Below, piece after piece: positions 8,767 to 16,854 of a DNA stretch of 64,000 nt (position 1 is its first letter; each line of letters opens with the position of its first letter). The translations under genes and the position numbers were made by a program. The stretch covers positions 372,001-436,000 of the forward strand of contig NZ_JANFLU010000010.1 of assembly GCF_024385525.1 (NCBI RefSeq). Direction: 5' to 3'. Source of the stretch: Arthrobacter sp. zg-Y238. GTDB taxonomy: Bacteria > Actinomycetota > Actinomycetes > Actinomycetales > Micrococcaceae. The notes below the pieces were generated by a model that was not told the DNA's origin, made no database searches, and saw only the letters and a program-made list of their open reading frames with translations.

Positions 8767-11700
8767 GTGCACGCGAACCGCGAACTTGTTGAAGCCCGCA
8801 TCAGCCGGTTCCTGAGGGAACGGCTCGAACCTGCACGGTGGCGGGAACGGCGGCCGCTGGACATTGCCGCCTGGACGGAACCGGGCGAACCGGTGTCCTT
8901 CGGGGAAGCAGCAGGCCGGGAATTCCTCCCCTTCAATGCGGGCCAGGCCTGGGGCGCCCCGTGGGACACCACATGGTTTCGGGTCAGCGGAACGGTACCC
9001 GATGGCTGGTCCGAAGCGGACGGCGTCCGGCCCGAACTGGTCATCGATCTGGGGTTCAACGGCGATGGCCCGGGTTTCCAGGCCGAGGCGCTGGTCTACA
9101 CGGAGCAGGGAGCGATAGTAAAAGCGGTGGAACCGCGGAACCTGCATGTTCCGCTCCCCCACCGGCCGGGCGAAACCTTCACCTACTACATCGAGGCCGC
9201 GTCCAATCCCAACGTGATCGCGGGCTTCACTTACGCACCCACTCCAATGGGCGACCGGACGACGGCGGGCAGCGCCCCACTGTATGTGTTCCGCGCCGCG
9301 GACCTCGCCCTGCTGGACGTCCCGGCCTGGAACCTGGCGAGGGACTTCTGGACCCTCAACGGGCTAATGCATGAGCTGCCCATGGACCTGCCCCGCCGGT
9401 ACGAAATCCTGCGCGCAATGGAACGCGCTGTCGATGCGGTTGACCCCTCCGACATCCCGGGCACCGCCGGCGCCGGCCGGGCAGCGCTGGCCGCGGTGCT
9501 GGCCAGCCCGTCGTATGCGAGCGCGCACCGGATCTCCGCGGTGGGACACGCACATATCGATACGGCTTGGCTGTGGCCTGTGCGGGAAACCGTCCGCAAG
9601 GTTGCCCGGACCTTCGCCAATGTGCTGGAGCTGATGGATCACGAACCCGAGTTCGTTTTCACTGCCTCCTCAGCCCAGCAGTATGCCTGGCTGAGGGACC
9701 ACTATCCGGACCTGTTTGACCGGGTCGCAAAAAAGGTGCGCAGCGGACAGTTCGTGCCCACCGGCGGGATGTGGGTGGAATCGGACACGAACCTGCCCGG
9801 CGGTGAAGCGCTGGCGCGGCAGTTCGTGGCCGGAAAGCGCTTCTTCCGGGAGGAGTTCGGGGTGGACCCCGAGGTGGTCTGGCTGCCTGACTCATTCGGG
9901 TACTCCGCAGCGCTGCCGCAGATCGCCCGGGCCGCAGGCGCCCGGTGGTTCCTTACGCAGAAAATCTCCTGGAACGAAACCAACACCATGCCGCACTCCA
10001 CGTTCCTCTGGGAGGGCATCGACGGCACCCGCCTGTTCACGCACTTTCCGTCCGTGGACACCTACAACTCCGAGCTCTCCGGCCAGGAACTGGCCCGTGC
10101 ACAGCGCCAGTACGCCGAGAAGGGCTTCGGGAACACGTCCCTGGTTCCGTTCGGGTGGGGCGACGGCGGCGGCGGCCCCACGCGGGAAATGCTCGCCGCG
10201 GCGGAGCGCACCGCGGACCTGGAAGGGTCCCCGCAGGTGCGGTTTTCCAGCCCGGAACGGTTTTTTGCCGCAGCAGAGGAGGAACTGGCCGTGCCTCCCG
10301 TATGGTCCGGGGAGCTCTACCTGGAGTTTCACCGCGGCACCTACACGAGCCAGGCCAACACCAAGAAGGGCAACCGGCGCAGCGAGCACCTCCTGCGGGA
10401 AGCCGAGTTGTGGGCAGCGACTGCCACGGTGCGCACCGGCGCCGCATACCCCTACGACGTGCTCGAACAGTCTTGGCACACGGTCCTGCTCCAGCAGTTC
10501 CACGACATCCTGCCCGGCACCTCCATCGCCTGGGTGCATCAGGAAGCCGAGCGTAACTACGCCCGGGTGGCGGCAACACTTGAGGCGGTGATCGAGGACG
10601 CCGCCGGGACCCTGTTGGGCAGCGGCGACACCTTGGCGGTGCTGAACGCGGGGCCGTATCCGCAGCAGGGCGTGCCCGCGGGAGGTGCGGCAGCGGCGTC
10701 GGCTTTTGCGGAAAGCTCCGGCAGCTGGGAACGCACCGACTCCGGCTGGCACCTGACGGGACCCCGCCTTCGGCTGACCGTGAACGACGCCGGACTGTTT
10801 ACCTCCCTGATTGCCGACGGCCGGGAAGTGTTCCTGACCGGCCGGCCCGGGAACCACTTCCAGCTCTTCCGCGACGTCCCCAACCAATGGGACGCCTGGG
10901 ATCTGGACGCACACTACCGGTTCAGCAGCACCGAGCTGATGCAGCCCGACGCCGTAAAGATGGAGGATGATGGCCGGGTGTTGAGCATCGAGCGGTCTTT
11001 CGGCGCTTCCACCCTGGTGCAGCGCATTACGCTCAGCCCGGACGGTACGGCGGTGGACCTCACCGTCGATGTGGATTGGCACGAGCGGCAGAAGCTGCTC
11101 AAACTCGCCTTTCCGCTGGACGTGCACGCGGACCGCGCGGCGTCGGAAATCCAGTTTGGCCACCTCTACCGCCCCACCCATGCCAACACCTCCTGGGACG
11201 CGGCGCGCTTTGAAACCGTGGCGCACCGCTGGATCCACGTCGGGGAGCCCGGATTCGGCGTCGCCGTGGCCAATGACCGGACCTACGGGCACGATACGAT
11301 CCGGGACGAGGTGGACGGGCGGACCTGCACCACGGTCCGGCTGTCGCTGCTGCGCGCTCCGGTGTTCCCGGATCCGGGCACGGACCAGGGCCCTCACCGG
11401 TTCCGGTTCTCGCTGCGTCCGGCTGCGGGGATCCCCGAGGCAGTGTCGGAGGGATACCGGCTGAACCTGCCGGTGCGCACGGTATCCGGAGTTGCTGCCG
11501 CCGATACCGTCCCGCTGCTGGCAGTAGACAATCCCGCGGTGGTGATCGAGGCGGTGAAGCTCGCGGAGGACCGCAGCGGCGACGTCATCGTCCGGCTCTA
11601 CGAGGCGTTCGGCGGGCGGGCGACGGCGCAGGTCACGGCCGGTTTCGGCTACTCCTCAGTTGCGGCGACGGACCTGCTGGAGCGACCGGTGGACTCTCTG

Positions 11701-11784
11701 GCCGTGGGCCGCGCCGGAGACGGCGGGGCTCAATTGTCGCTGCGGCCTTTCGAGTTGGTGACGCTGCGCTTCCGGGTCGGCTGA
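8767..11784 (+). CDS. alpha-mannosidase, glycoside hydrolase family 38
   Basis: Retaining zinc-dependent exo-alpha-mannosidase, 1005 residues, normal length for bacterial GH38. The catalytic domain shows the metal site GHAHIDTAWLWPVRET at about residue 260 and the nucleophile Asp in WLPDSFGYSAALPQIARA near residue 375, followed by HDILPGTSI near 580; the C-terminal half is the beta-rich GH38 domain. No signal peptide is seen, so it should act in the cytosol on oligosaccharides delivered by the importer encoded just upstream. The GTG start follows the permease by 8 bp. It is the last gene of the operon, with a hairpin beginning 4 bp after the stop. Confidence 0.95.
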   Translation: MHANRELVEARISRFLRERLEPARWRERRPLDIAAWTEPGEPVSFGEAAGREFLPFNAGQAWGAPWDTTWFRVSGTVPDGWSEADGVRPELVIDLGFNGDGPGFQAEALVYTEQGAIVKAVEPRNLHVPLPHRPGETFTYYIEAASNPNVIAGFTYAPTPMGDRTTAGSAPLYVFRAADLALLDVPAWNLARDFWTLNGLMHELPMDLPRRYEILRAMERAVDAVDPSDIPGTAGAGRAALAAVLASPSYASAHRISAVGHAHIDTAWLWPVRETVRKVARTFANVLELMDHEPEFVFTASSAQQYAWLRDHYPDLFDRVAKKVRSGQFVPTGGMWVESDTNLPGGEALARQFVAGKRFFREEFGVDPEVVWLPDSFGYSAALPQIARAAGARWFLTQKISWNETNTMPHSTFLWEGIDGTRLFTHFPSVDTYNSELSGQELARAQRQYAEKGFGNTSLVPFGWGDGGGGPTREMLAAAERTADLEGSPQVRFSSPERFFAAAEEELAVPPVWSGELYLEFHRGTYTSQANTKKGNRRSEHLLREAELWAATATVRTGAAYPYDVLEQSWHTVLLQQFHDILPGTSIAWVHQEAERNYARVAATLEAVIEDAAGTLLGSGDTLAVLNAGPYPQQGVPAGGAAAASAFAESSGSWERTDSGWHLTGPRLRLTVNDAGLFTSLIADGREVFLTGRPGNHFQLFRDVPNQWDAWDLDAHYRFSSTELMQPDAVKMEDDGRVLSIERSFGASTLVQRITLSPDGTAVDLTVDVDWHERQKLLKLAFPLDVHADRAASEIQFGHLYRPTHANTSWDAARFETVAHRWIHVGEPGFGVAVANDRTYGHDTIRDEVDGRTCTTVRLSLLRAPVFPDPGTDQGPHRFRFSLRPAAGIPEAVSEGYRLNLPVRTVSGVAAADTVPLLAVDNPAVVIEAVKLAEDRSGDVIVRLYEAFGGRATAQVTAGFGYSSVAATDLLERPVDSLAVGRAGDGGAQLSLRPFELVTLRFRVG

Positions 11785-11788
11785 CGGG

Positions 11789-11820
11789 CCGGTCCCCGGA
11801 CAAATGCGTCAGGGGACCGG
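11789..11820. terminator. hairpin after the mannosidase operon
   Basis: CCGGTCCCC (11789-11797) pairs with GGGGACCGG (11812-11820) across 14 bases. It sits between two convergent genes and probably ends both transcripts; no T-tract is present. Confidence 0.6.
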
Positions 11821-11843
11821 GGACATGGGGCCCGACGCCGCCG

Positions 11844-13010
11844 CTACAGCCGGAAGCCCTCGTCCAGCCGCTCGATGATGGTGACGTTCGCCTGGCCGCC
11901 GCCCTCGCACATGGTCTGCAGCCCGTAGCGGCCGCCCGTACGTTCAAGCTCATGCAGCAGGGTGGTCATGATCCGGGCACCGGTGGCCCCGATCGGGTGG
12001 CCCAGGGCTATGCCGCCCCCGTTCACGTTGACCTTGTCCATATCCACGCCGAGTTCACGCTGCCAGGCCAGCACCACGGAGGCGAAGGCCTCGTTGATTT
12101 CCAGCAGGTCCATATCCTCGATGCTCATGCCGGTGCGCTTCAGTGCATGCCGGGTCGCCTCGATGGGGGCGCTGAGCATCATGACCGGATCATCCCCGCG
12201 GGCCGAGATGGAGTGGATGCGGGCCCGCGGCTTCAGACCGTACCGGCGCACCGCATCCTCGGAGGCAAGCAGCAGGACGGCGGCGGCGTCGGAAATCTGG
12301 GAGGAGGTGGCAGCGGTGAGGTGCCCGCCTTCGGCCAGCGGGGCCAGGGTGGCAATCTTCGCGCGGTCGGGGTCACGGGGCCCCTCGTCCGCGGTGACTC
12401 CGTTCATCGCCAGGATTTCCCGGTCAAACCGCCCCTCGGCCTGCGCAGCGATGGCGCGTACATGGGATTCGACGGCGAAGTCCTCCATCTCCTCGCGGGT
12501 CAGCCCCCACTGCTTCACCATCATTTCGGCGCCGATGAACTGCGAGATCTGCTGGTTCCCGTAGCGCTTTTCCCATCCCACCGAGCCGGCGAACGGGTTC
12601 GGGAAGCCCAGCTCCTTGGCCGCCGAGTTGGCGAAGGACAACGGGACGGAGGACATGCTCTGCACGCCGCCGGCAATCACGAGATCGCTGGTGCCGCTCA
12701 TGACGGCCTGCGCCGCGTAGGACACGGCCTGCTGGCCGGAGCCGCACTGGCGCTCCACGGTGGTGCCGGGAACGCGTTCGGACAGACCCGCTGCCAGCCA
12801 TGAGGTGCGGGCAATGTCCATGGCCTGCGGTCCCACCTGGTCAATCGCACCGAGGATGACCTCGTCATACTCCTCGGAGTCGATCCCCGTGCGCCGGACC
12901 GTTTCGGCAATCACGTGCGCGGCCAGGTCTGCGGGGTGGATCTTGCTCAGTCCCCCGTTGCGCTTGCCGACGGGAGTGCGGACGGCGTCGATGATGAACG
13001 CTTCAGCCAT
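11844..13010 (-). CDS. acetyl-CoA acetyltransferase (thiolase)
   Basis: Thiolase of 388 residues that condenses or cleaves acyl-CoA with acetyl-CoA. The catalytic cysteine is Cys89 in ERQCGSGQQA, the NEAFASV block lies near 310, the His in GGIALGHPIGATG near 345 and the second Cys in MCEGGGQ near 375. The open frame runs far upstream into the repeat array, but MAEAFIIDAVRTPVGK is the classical thiolase start; ATG 13010 has GAAAGG about 10 bp before it. It stands alone, with no other beta-oxidation gene nearby. The upstream 190 bp (13011-13202) show nothing recognisable apart from the promoter space. Confidence 0.94.
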   Translation of the reverse strand: MAEAFIIDAVRTPVGKRNGGLSKIHPADLAAHVIAETVRRTGIDSEEYDEVILGAIDQVGPQAMDIARTSWLAAGLSERVPGTTVERQCGSGQQAVSYAAQAVMSGTSDLVIAGGVQSMSSVPLSFANSAAKELGFPNPFAGSVGWEKRYGNQQISQFIGAEMMVKQWGLTREEMEDFAVESHVRAIAAQAEGRFDREILAMNGVTADEGPRDPDRAKIATLAPLAEGGHLTAATSSQISDAAAVLLLASEDAVRRYGLKPRARIHSISARGDDPVMMLSAPIEATRHALKRTGMSIEDMDLLEINEAFASVVLAWQRELGVDMDKVNVNGGGIALGHPIGATGARIMTTLLHELERTGGRYGLQTMCEGGGQANVTIIERLDEGFRL

Positions 13011-13202
13011 AGTCGAGGGCCTTTCGTCGTTGTAAGGCAGGTTTGTTGCCAAGTCCTCGGGACCCGGGTTCGGCACTGAATACAGAAGGCATGTGCCGTG
13101 CACCACAATAGGTGATTCCGGCACGCTGGTAACCAAACCGGCGGTATGTGCCCGGCCGTGCCGCGAGCTGGGCTGTGTCCTCCGGGCCGGAATCCCCTCT
13201 GG

Positions 13203-13392
13203 GTTTGTGCACTGCCCCCAGCCGAGTCCCTGCACTTTGTCCGGATCCCCGCGGTTTGTGCACTGCCCCCAGCCGAGTCCCTGCACTTTGTTCGGATCCC
13301 CGCGGTTTGAGCACTGCCCCCAGCCGAGTCCCTGCACTTTGTCCGGATCCCCGCGGTTTGTCCGGATCCCCGCGGTTTGTCCGGATCCCTGC
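13203..13392. repeat. tandem array: three 51-bp and two 19-bp units
   Basis: Three copies of a 51-bp unit start at 13203, 13254 and 13305, almost identical (single-base changes). They are followed by two 19-bp units at about 13355 and 13374, consensus GGTTTGTCCGGATCCCYGC. The 51-bp unit can be read as a 32-bp unit with GGTTTGT and CCCTGC ends plus a 19-bp unit, so all units share the same ends with different centres. EcoRI-like or IS ends and a neighbouring transposase gene are not seen. Confidence 0.9.
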
Positions 13393-13402
13393 GCCGCGCG
13401 GA

Positions 13403-13459
13403 GCAGGGATTGCGACATTCCGCAGGGATTACGACAAACCGCAGGGATTTCGTCCCGCC
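13403..13459. repeat. three 19-bp units in inverted orientation
   Basis: GCAGGGATT-type units start at 13403, 13422 and 13441. The middle one, GCAGGGATTACGACAAACC, is close to the reverse complement of the 19-bp units at 13355-13392. Direct and inverted sets flank a GC-rich centre (13393-13402) and could form a large cruciform or RNA hairpin. Confidence 0.85.
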
Positions 13460-14333
13460 CAGCGCCAGCACGGTCCATCCAATCCCCGCGACCCCGCGAA
13501 GCGCACCGACCCCCGCGACCCCGATCCCACGCCGACCCGCCCCCAACGGCATCCTGAGCAGCATCGACCAGGGACTGCGCATCGTTTCGCCGCTGGCCGG
13601 AGCCGGAATGCTCGCCCTCTGGGGAATGCACACCGTTGTACTGCTTGCCAGCGCCTGCTTCCTTGCCGCCGCGCTGATCCTGGCCACCCTGAAACTGGCC
13701 GAAACGGTCGCCACCAAGGACGCCGGTGAGACGTTCTGGCAGAGCACGACGGCGGGTGTCCGTTTCATGGCCCGGCACCGCCTGCTCGGCCGCGCACTGC
13801 TGACCCTGGGTATCGCCATGGGTGCCACCGGAATCCTCAACGTGACCATCTTCGCCACGGTGGAGCAGGGCCTGGGCAAGCCGCCGGAATTCCTTAGCGT
13901 GCTGCTGGGTGCGCAGGGAGTCATGGCCGTTCTGGGCGGGCTCACGGCAAGCCTGGTGATCCGGCGTTTCGGTGTCCGCCGCTGCATGGTCTTCGGCGTC
14001 GCCCTGCTCGCCGGCGGCATACTGACCACCGCGCTTACCTTCCTGCCCCTGGTGCTGGCCGGCGCTGCCGCGGTCGGCATGGGCGCTTCGTGGATGATCA
14101 TCGCCTTTGTCACGCTGCGGCAGGAAGAGACACCGCCCGGCATGCAGGGCCGGACCGCCGCCGTGACGCAGGTAATGACCAACCTCCCCCAGGTCGCAGC
14201 CTCGATGCTTGCGGCGGTGCTGATCGGGCTCCTGCCCTACCAGGTGCTGGTGATGGCCATGAGCGTCGGCTGCCTGTTGGCGGCGGCACCCCTGCTCTCC
14301 CGGCACGCACGGTCGGCCGTCCCGGCAGTCGCG

Positions 14334-14387
14334 GGCGAACCGGTAGACGCAGGCGAACCGGTAGACGCAGGCGAACCGGCAGACGCA
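14334..14387 (+). repeat. three tandem 18-bp copies at the end of the MFS remnant
   Basis: GGCGAACCGGTAGACGCA starts at 14334, 14352 and 14370 (one base changed in the third), followed by shorter GGCGACGCA copies. It encodes an in-frame GEPVDA repeat in the C-terminal tail of the MFS remnant. Confidence 0.85.
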
Positions 14388-14448
14388 GGCGACGCAGGCG
14401 ACGACGACGGCACCGGCACACCCGTCCGGGCGTTCGACGGGCGGCGGG

Positions 14449-14454
14449 TAGAAT
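14449..14454 (+). promoter_or_regulatory. prfC: -10 hexamer before prfC
   Basis: TAGAAT overlaps the last codons of the MFS remnant and would start transcription near 14461, giving a leader of about 80 bases before the prfC GTG. No good -35 was found. Confidence 0.4.
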
Positions 14455-14541
14455 GAAAAAGCTGTGTTCTGAGCAGCCGGCTGCCGGGGAGAAGTCCCGC
14501 CCGACAAGCAGTCCCACCCACCAGAGTCTGAAAGCAGCGGA

Positions 14542-16173
14542 GTGTCCCAACAGGTTTCCACCCCCGTCAGCGCCACCGCCACCAAAGAGATCGTCAAGGA
14601 ATCCGCCCGCCGGCGTACCTTTGCCGTGATCTCGCACCCCGACGCCGGTAAGTCCACGCTCACCGAAGCGCTGGCCCTGCACGCCCGGGTGATCGGCACG
14701 GCCGGTGCCACCAACGGCAAGGAAAACCGCCGCGAAACGGTCTCCGACTGGATGCAGATGGAAAAGGACCGCGGCATCTCGATCAGCTCCACGGCCCTGC
14801 AGTTTGCCTACCGCGACACCGTAATCAACCTGCTGGACACCCCCGGCCACGCCGACTTCTCCGAGGACACCTACCGCGTCCTTGCAGCCGTGGACTGCGC
14901 CGTGATGCTGGTGGACGCCGCCAAGGGCCTGGAAACCCAGACCATGAAGCTCTTCGAGGTCTGCCGCTCCCGGAACCTGCCGATCATCACCGTCATCAAC
15001 AAGTGGGACCGGCCCGGCCTGGACCCGCTGGCCCTGATGGACGAAATCACCGAACGCACCGGCCTCGAGCCGATGCCGCTGACCTGGGCCGTGGGCATCG
15101 CCGGCGATTTCCGCGGGGTCTGGGACCTGCAGAAGGACGAATACGTCCACTTCGAACGGCAGAACTCCGGTGCCTCCCTCGCCAAGGAAGACCACTTCAC
15201 CCCCGAGCAGGCCCTGGAACGCGAAGGCGACGTCTGGACCGACTCGCTGGACGAAGCCGAGCTGGTCATTGACGGCCGCGAGTTCGACCGCAACAAGTTC
15301 CTGGACGCCAAGGCCACCCCCATCCTCTTCTCCTCGGCAGCCCTGAACTTCGGCGTGAAGCAGATCCTCGACGCCCTGGTGGACCTCGCGCCGTCGGCCT
15401 CCGCCCGCGAGGACAAGGACGGCGGGCTCCGCCCCGTCGAGGCGCCGTTCTCCGGCTTCGTGTTCAAGGTCCAGGCCGGCATGAACAAGGCCCACCGCGA
15501 CCACGTGGCGTTCATCCGCGTCTGCTCCGGCATCTTCGAACGCGGCATGGTGGTCACGCACTCCAACACCGGCAAGACTTTCGCCACGAAGTACGCCCAG
15601 CACCTGTTCGGCCGCGAACGCGAAGTGATCGACCAGGCGTACCCGGGCGACGTCGTCGGGCTGGTCAACGCATCTGCCCTGCGGGTGGGTGACAGCCTCT
15701 ACGTCGAGGAACCGGTGGAATACCCGCCCATTCCGTTCTTCTCCCCCGAACACTTCCGCGTCGCGCGGTCCCAGGACCCCAGCCGCTACAAGCAGTTCCG
15801 CCGCGGCATTGACCAGCTCGAGCACGAGGGCATCATCCAGGTGCTGCGCTCGGACCGGCGCGGCGATCAGGCACCGGTCCTGGCAGCCGTCGGCCCGATG
15901 CAGTTCGAAGTGGTCGAGGACCGCATGACGCAGGACTTCAATGCGCCCATGCGCTACGAGCAGCTCTCCTACTCGCTGGCCCGGCTCACCACTGCCGACG
16001 CCGCGGAAATCCTGTCCAACGTGCATGGGGCCGAGGTCCTGGTACGCACCGACGGCGCCTATGTGGCCGTGTTCAACGATGTCTGGGCGCTGCGCCGGGT
16101 GGAAAAGAACCACCCGGAGGTGTCCCTGACCGTCATCGGCACCGAATCACCTAACAGCAGCCGCGGCTACTAG
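14542..16173 (+). CDS. prfC: peptide chain release factor 3
   Basis: Translational GTPase that recycles release factors 1 and 2 from the ribosome after termination; 543 residues, normal for RF3. The G domain shows SHPDAGKSTLTEAL (G1), DTPGHADFSEDTYR (G3) and INKWDRPG (G4); domains II and III follow, ending FNDVWALRRVEKNHP. The GTG start lies behind AGCGGAG. It is monocistronic as far as can be seen, with its promoter inside the end of the upstream transporter remnant. Confidence 0.97.
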   Translation: MSQQVSTPVSATATKEIVKESARRRTFAVISHPDAGKSTLTEALALHARVIGTAGATNGKENRRETVSDWMQMEKDRGISISSTALQFAYRDTVINLLDTPGHADFSEDTYRVLAAVDCAVMLVDAAKGLETQTMKLFEVCRSRNLPIITVINKWDRPGLDPLALMDEITERTGLEPMPLTWAVGIAGDFRGVWDLQKDEYVHFERQNSGASLAKEDHFTPEQALEREGDVWTDSLDEAELVIDGREFDRNKFLDAKATPILFSSAALNFGVKQILDALVDLAPSASAREDKDGGLRPVEAPFSGFVFKVQAGMNKAHRDHVAFIRVCSGIFERGMVVTHSNTGKTFATKYAQHLFGREREVIDQAYPGDVVGLVNASALRVGDSLYVEEPVEYPPIPFFSPEHFRVARSQDPSRYKQFRRGIDQLEHEGIIQVLRSDRRGDQAPVLAAVGPMQFEVVEDRMTQDFNAPMRYEQLSYSLARLTTADAAEILSNVHGAEVLVRTDGAYVAVFNDVWALRRVEKNHPEVSLTVIGTESPNSSRGY

Positions 16174-16249
16174 GCGCTGCTGCCCACCTGCCGTCGGCAT
16201 CCGCGAAAAGATCCTCCCCCGGGGTGCACCATTCGGTTCCTTTGTGCGC

Positions 16250-16255
16250 TAGCCT
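16250..16255 (+). promoter_or_regulatory. leaderless-type -10 hexamer
   Basis: TAGCCT ends exactly 6 bp before the ATG at 16262, the spacing expected when transcription begins at the first base of the start codon. No Shine-Dalgarno sequence is present. Confidence 0.6.
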
Positions 16256-16261
16256 GCCCGA

Positions 16262-16726
16262 ATGATGCGTAACGGGATAGTTGCATGCTGTGCACTCTTG
16301 GCTGCCTCACTGCTGACGACGGGGTGCGGGGGCGGCGCGGACGCGGTGCCGGCCGACCCGGTCGCGTCCCTGGACCCCGCACTGCCGGGCCAGATTGCGG
16401 TGCAACCTGCCCCGCAGACCGGATGTCCGAGCGGCGCGGACGCCGTGCCGACCGATCCGGCCACCCCCGTAGAACCTGCACCGGCGGTCCAGTCTGTCCC
16501 GCCGGATGAGGCGGCCTCGGAGGCAACACCTACGGACCCCGATCCGTGCGGCCTGTCCAGCGCCCGCACGGCACCACTCGACGAGACGGGGTACTGGACG
16601 CAGGAACGTATGGATAGCGCGACCTCGGCTCCGATGCCCGTCGAGAACGAGCCCCGCCGAGAAGACAGCCGTTCGCCGTCCGACCCAAGCGAGACCATTG
16701 GAGTGACCCCTGCCACATCCCGTTGA
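16262..16726 (+). CDS. small proline-rich lipoprotein, possible protease remnant
   Basis: Exported lipoprotein of 154 residues. The signal peptide ends in the lipobox LLTTGC at about residue 22, and the mature part is low-complexity Ala/Pro/Asp/Thr with ADAVPADP and ADAVPTDP as a loose internal repeat. Residues 105-125 read DETGYWTQERMDSATSAPM, which resembles the segment that precedes the trypsin-like domain in secreted actinobacterial S1 peptidases, but the frame stops about 35 residues later with no protease domain. It may be a truncated protease gene or an independent surface protein. Transcription is probably leaderless. No known function. Confidence 0.6.
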   Translation: MMRNGIVACCALLAASLLTTGCGGGADAVPADPVASLDPALPGQIAVQPAPQTGCPSGADAVPTDPATPVEPAPAVQSVPPDEAASEATPTDPDPCGLSSARTAPLDETGYWTQERMDSATSAPMPVENEPRREDSRSPSDPSETIGVTPATSR

Positions 16727-16854
16727 GCATAAGCTTTACTAATTGCTCCGGTGCTTTCAGGTAAGCGTTAGGAATTTGTGAGTATGCTGGCCGCAACTAC
16801 TCCACCTGCCGCCCCCGGTCTCACGGGAAGGCCCTTCCCGGAAGGCACAGCACC

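Larger units (their letters stand above)
13542..14456 (+). pseudogene. C-terminal half of an MFS transporter
   Basis: The frame from about 13542 reads NGILSSIDQGLRIVSPLAGA, an internal block of drug/siderophore-type MFS exporters, and continues through the last six or so membrane helices (RRFGVRRCMVFGVALLAGG, PPGMQGRTAAVTQVM). The expected first 130-150 residues, with the N-terminal helices and start codon, are missing; the frame continues upstream only into Pro/Arg-rich sequence made by the repeat array. I read this as a 5'-truncated remnant whose breakpoint lies at the repeats. The tail after the last helix is an Ala-Gly-Glu-Pro-Asp repeat. An internal ATG could still express a half-transporter, which is unlikely to work alone. 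Confidence 0.75.

Noticed and set aside
13203-13459. CRISPR array
   Set aside because: Units abut or repeat as whole 51-bp and 19-bp blocks, the centres are not unique spacers, and no cas gene is present.
13011-14792. Upstream extension of the thiolase frame to 982 residues
   Set aside because: The extra part runs antisense through the repeat array, the MFS remnant and the start of prfC; it has repeat-derived composition and no family motifs. The thiolase start at 13010 is clear.
14110-16113. 667-residue ORF on the minus strand
   Set aside because: It is antisense to prfC, whose GTPase motifs are beyond doubt; Gly/Arg/Val-rich shadow composition.
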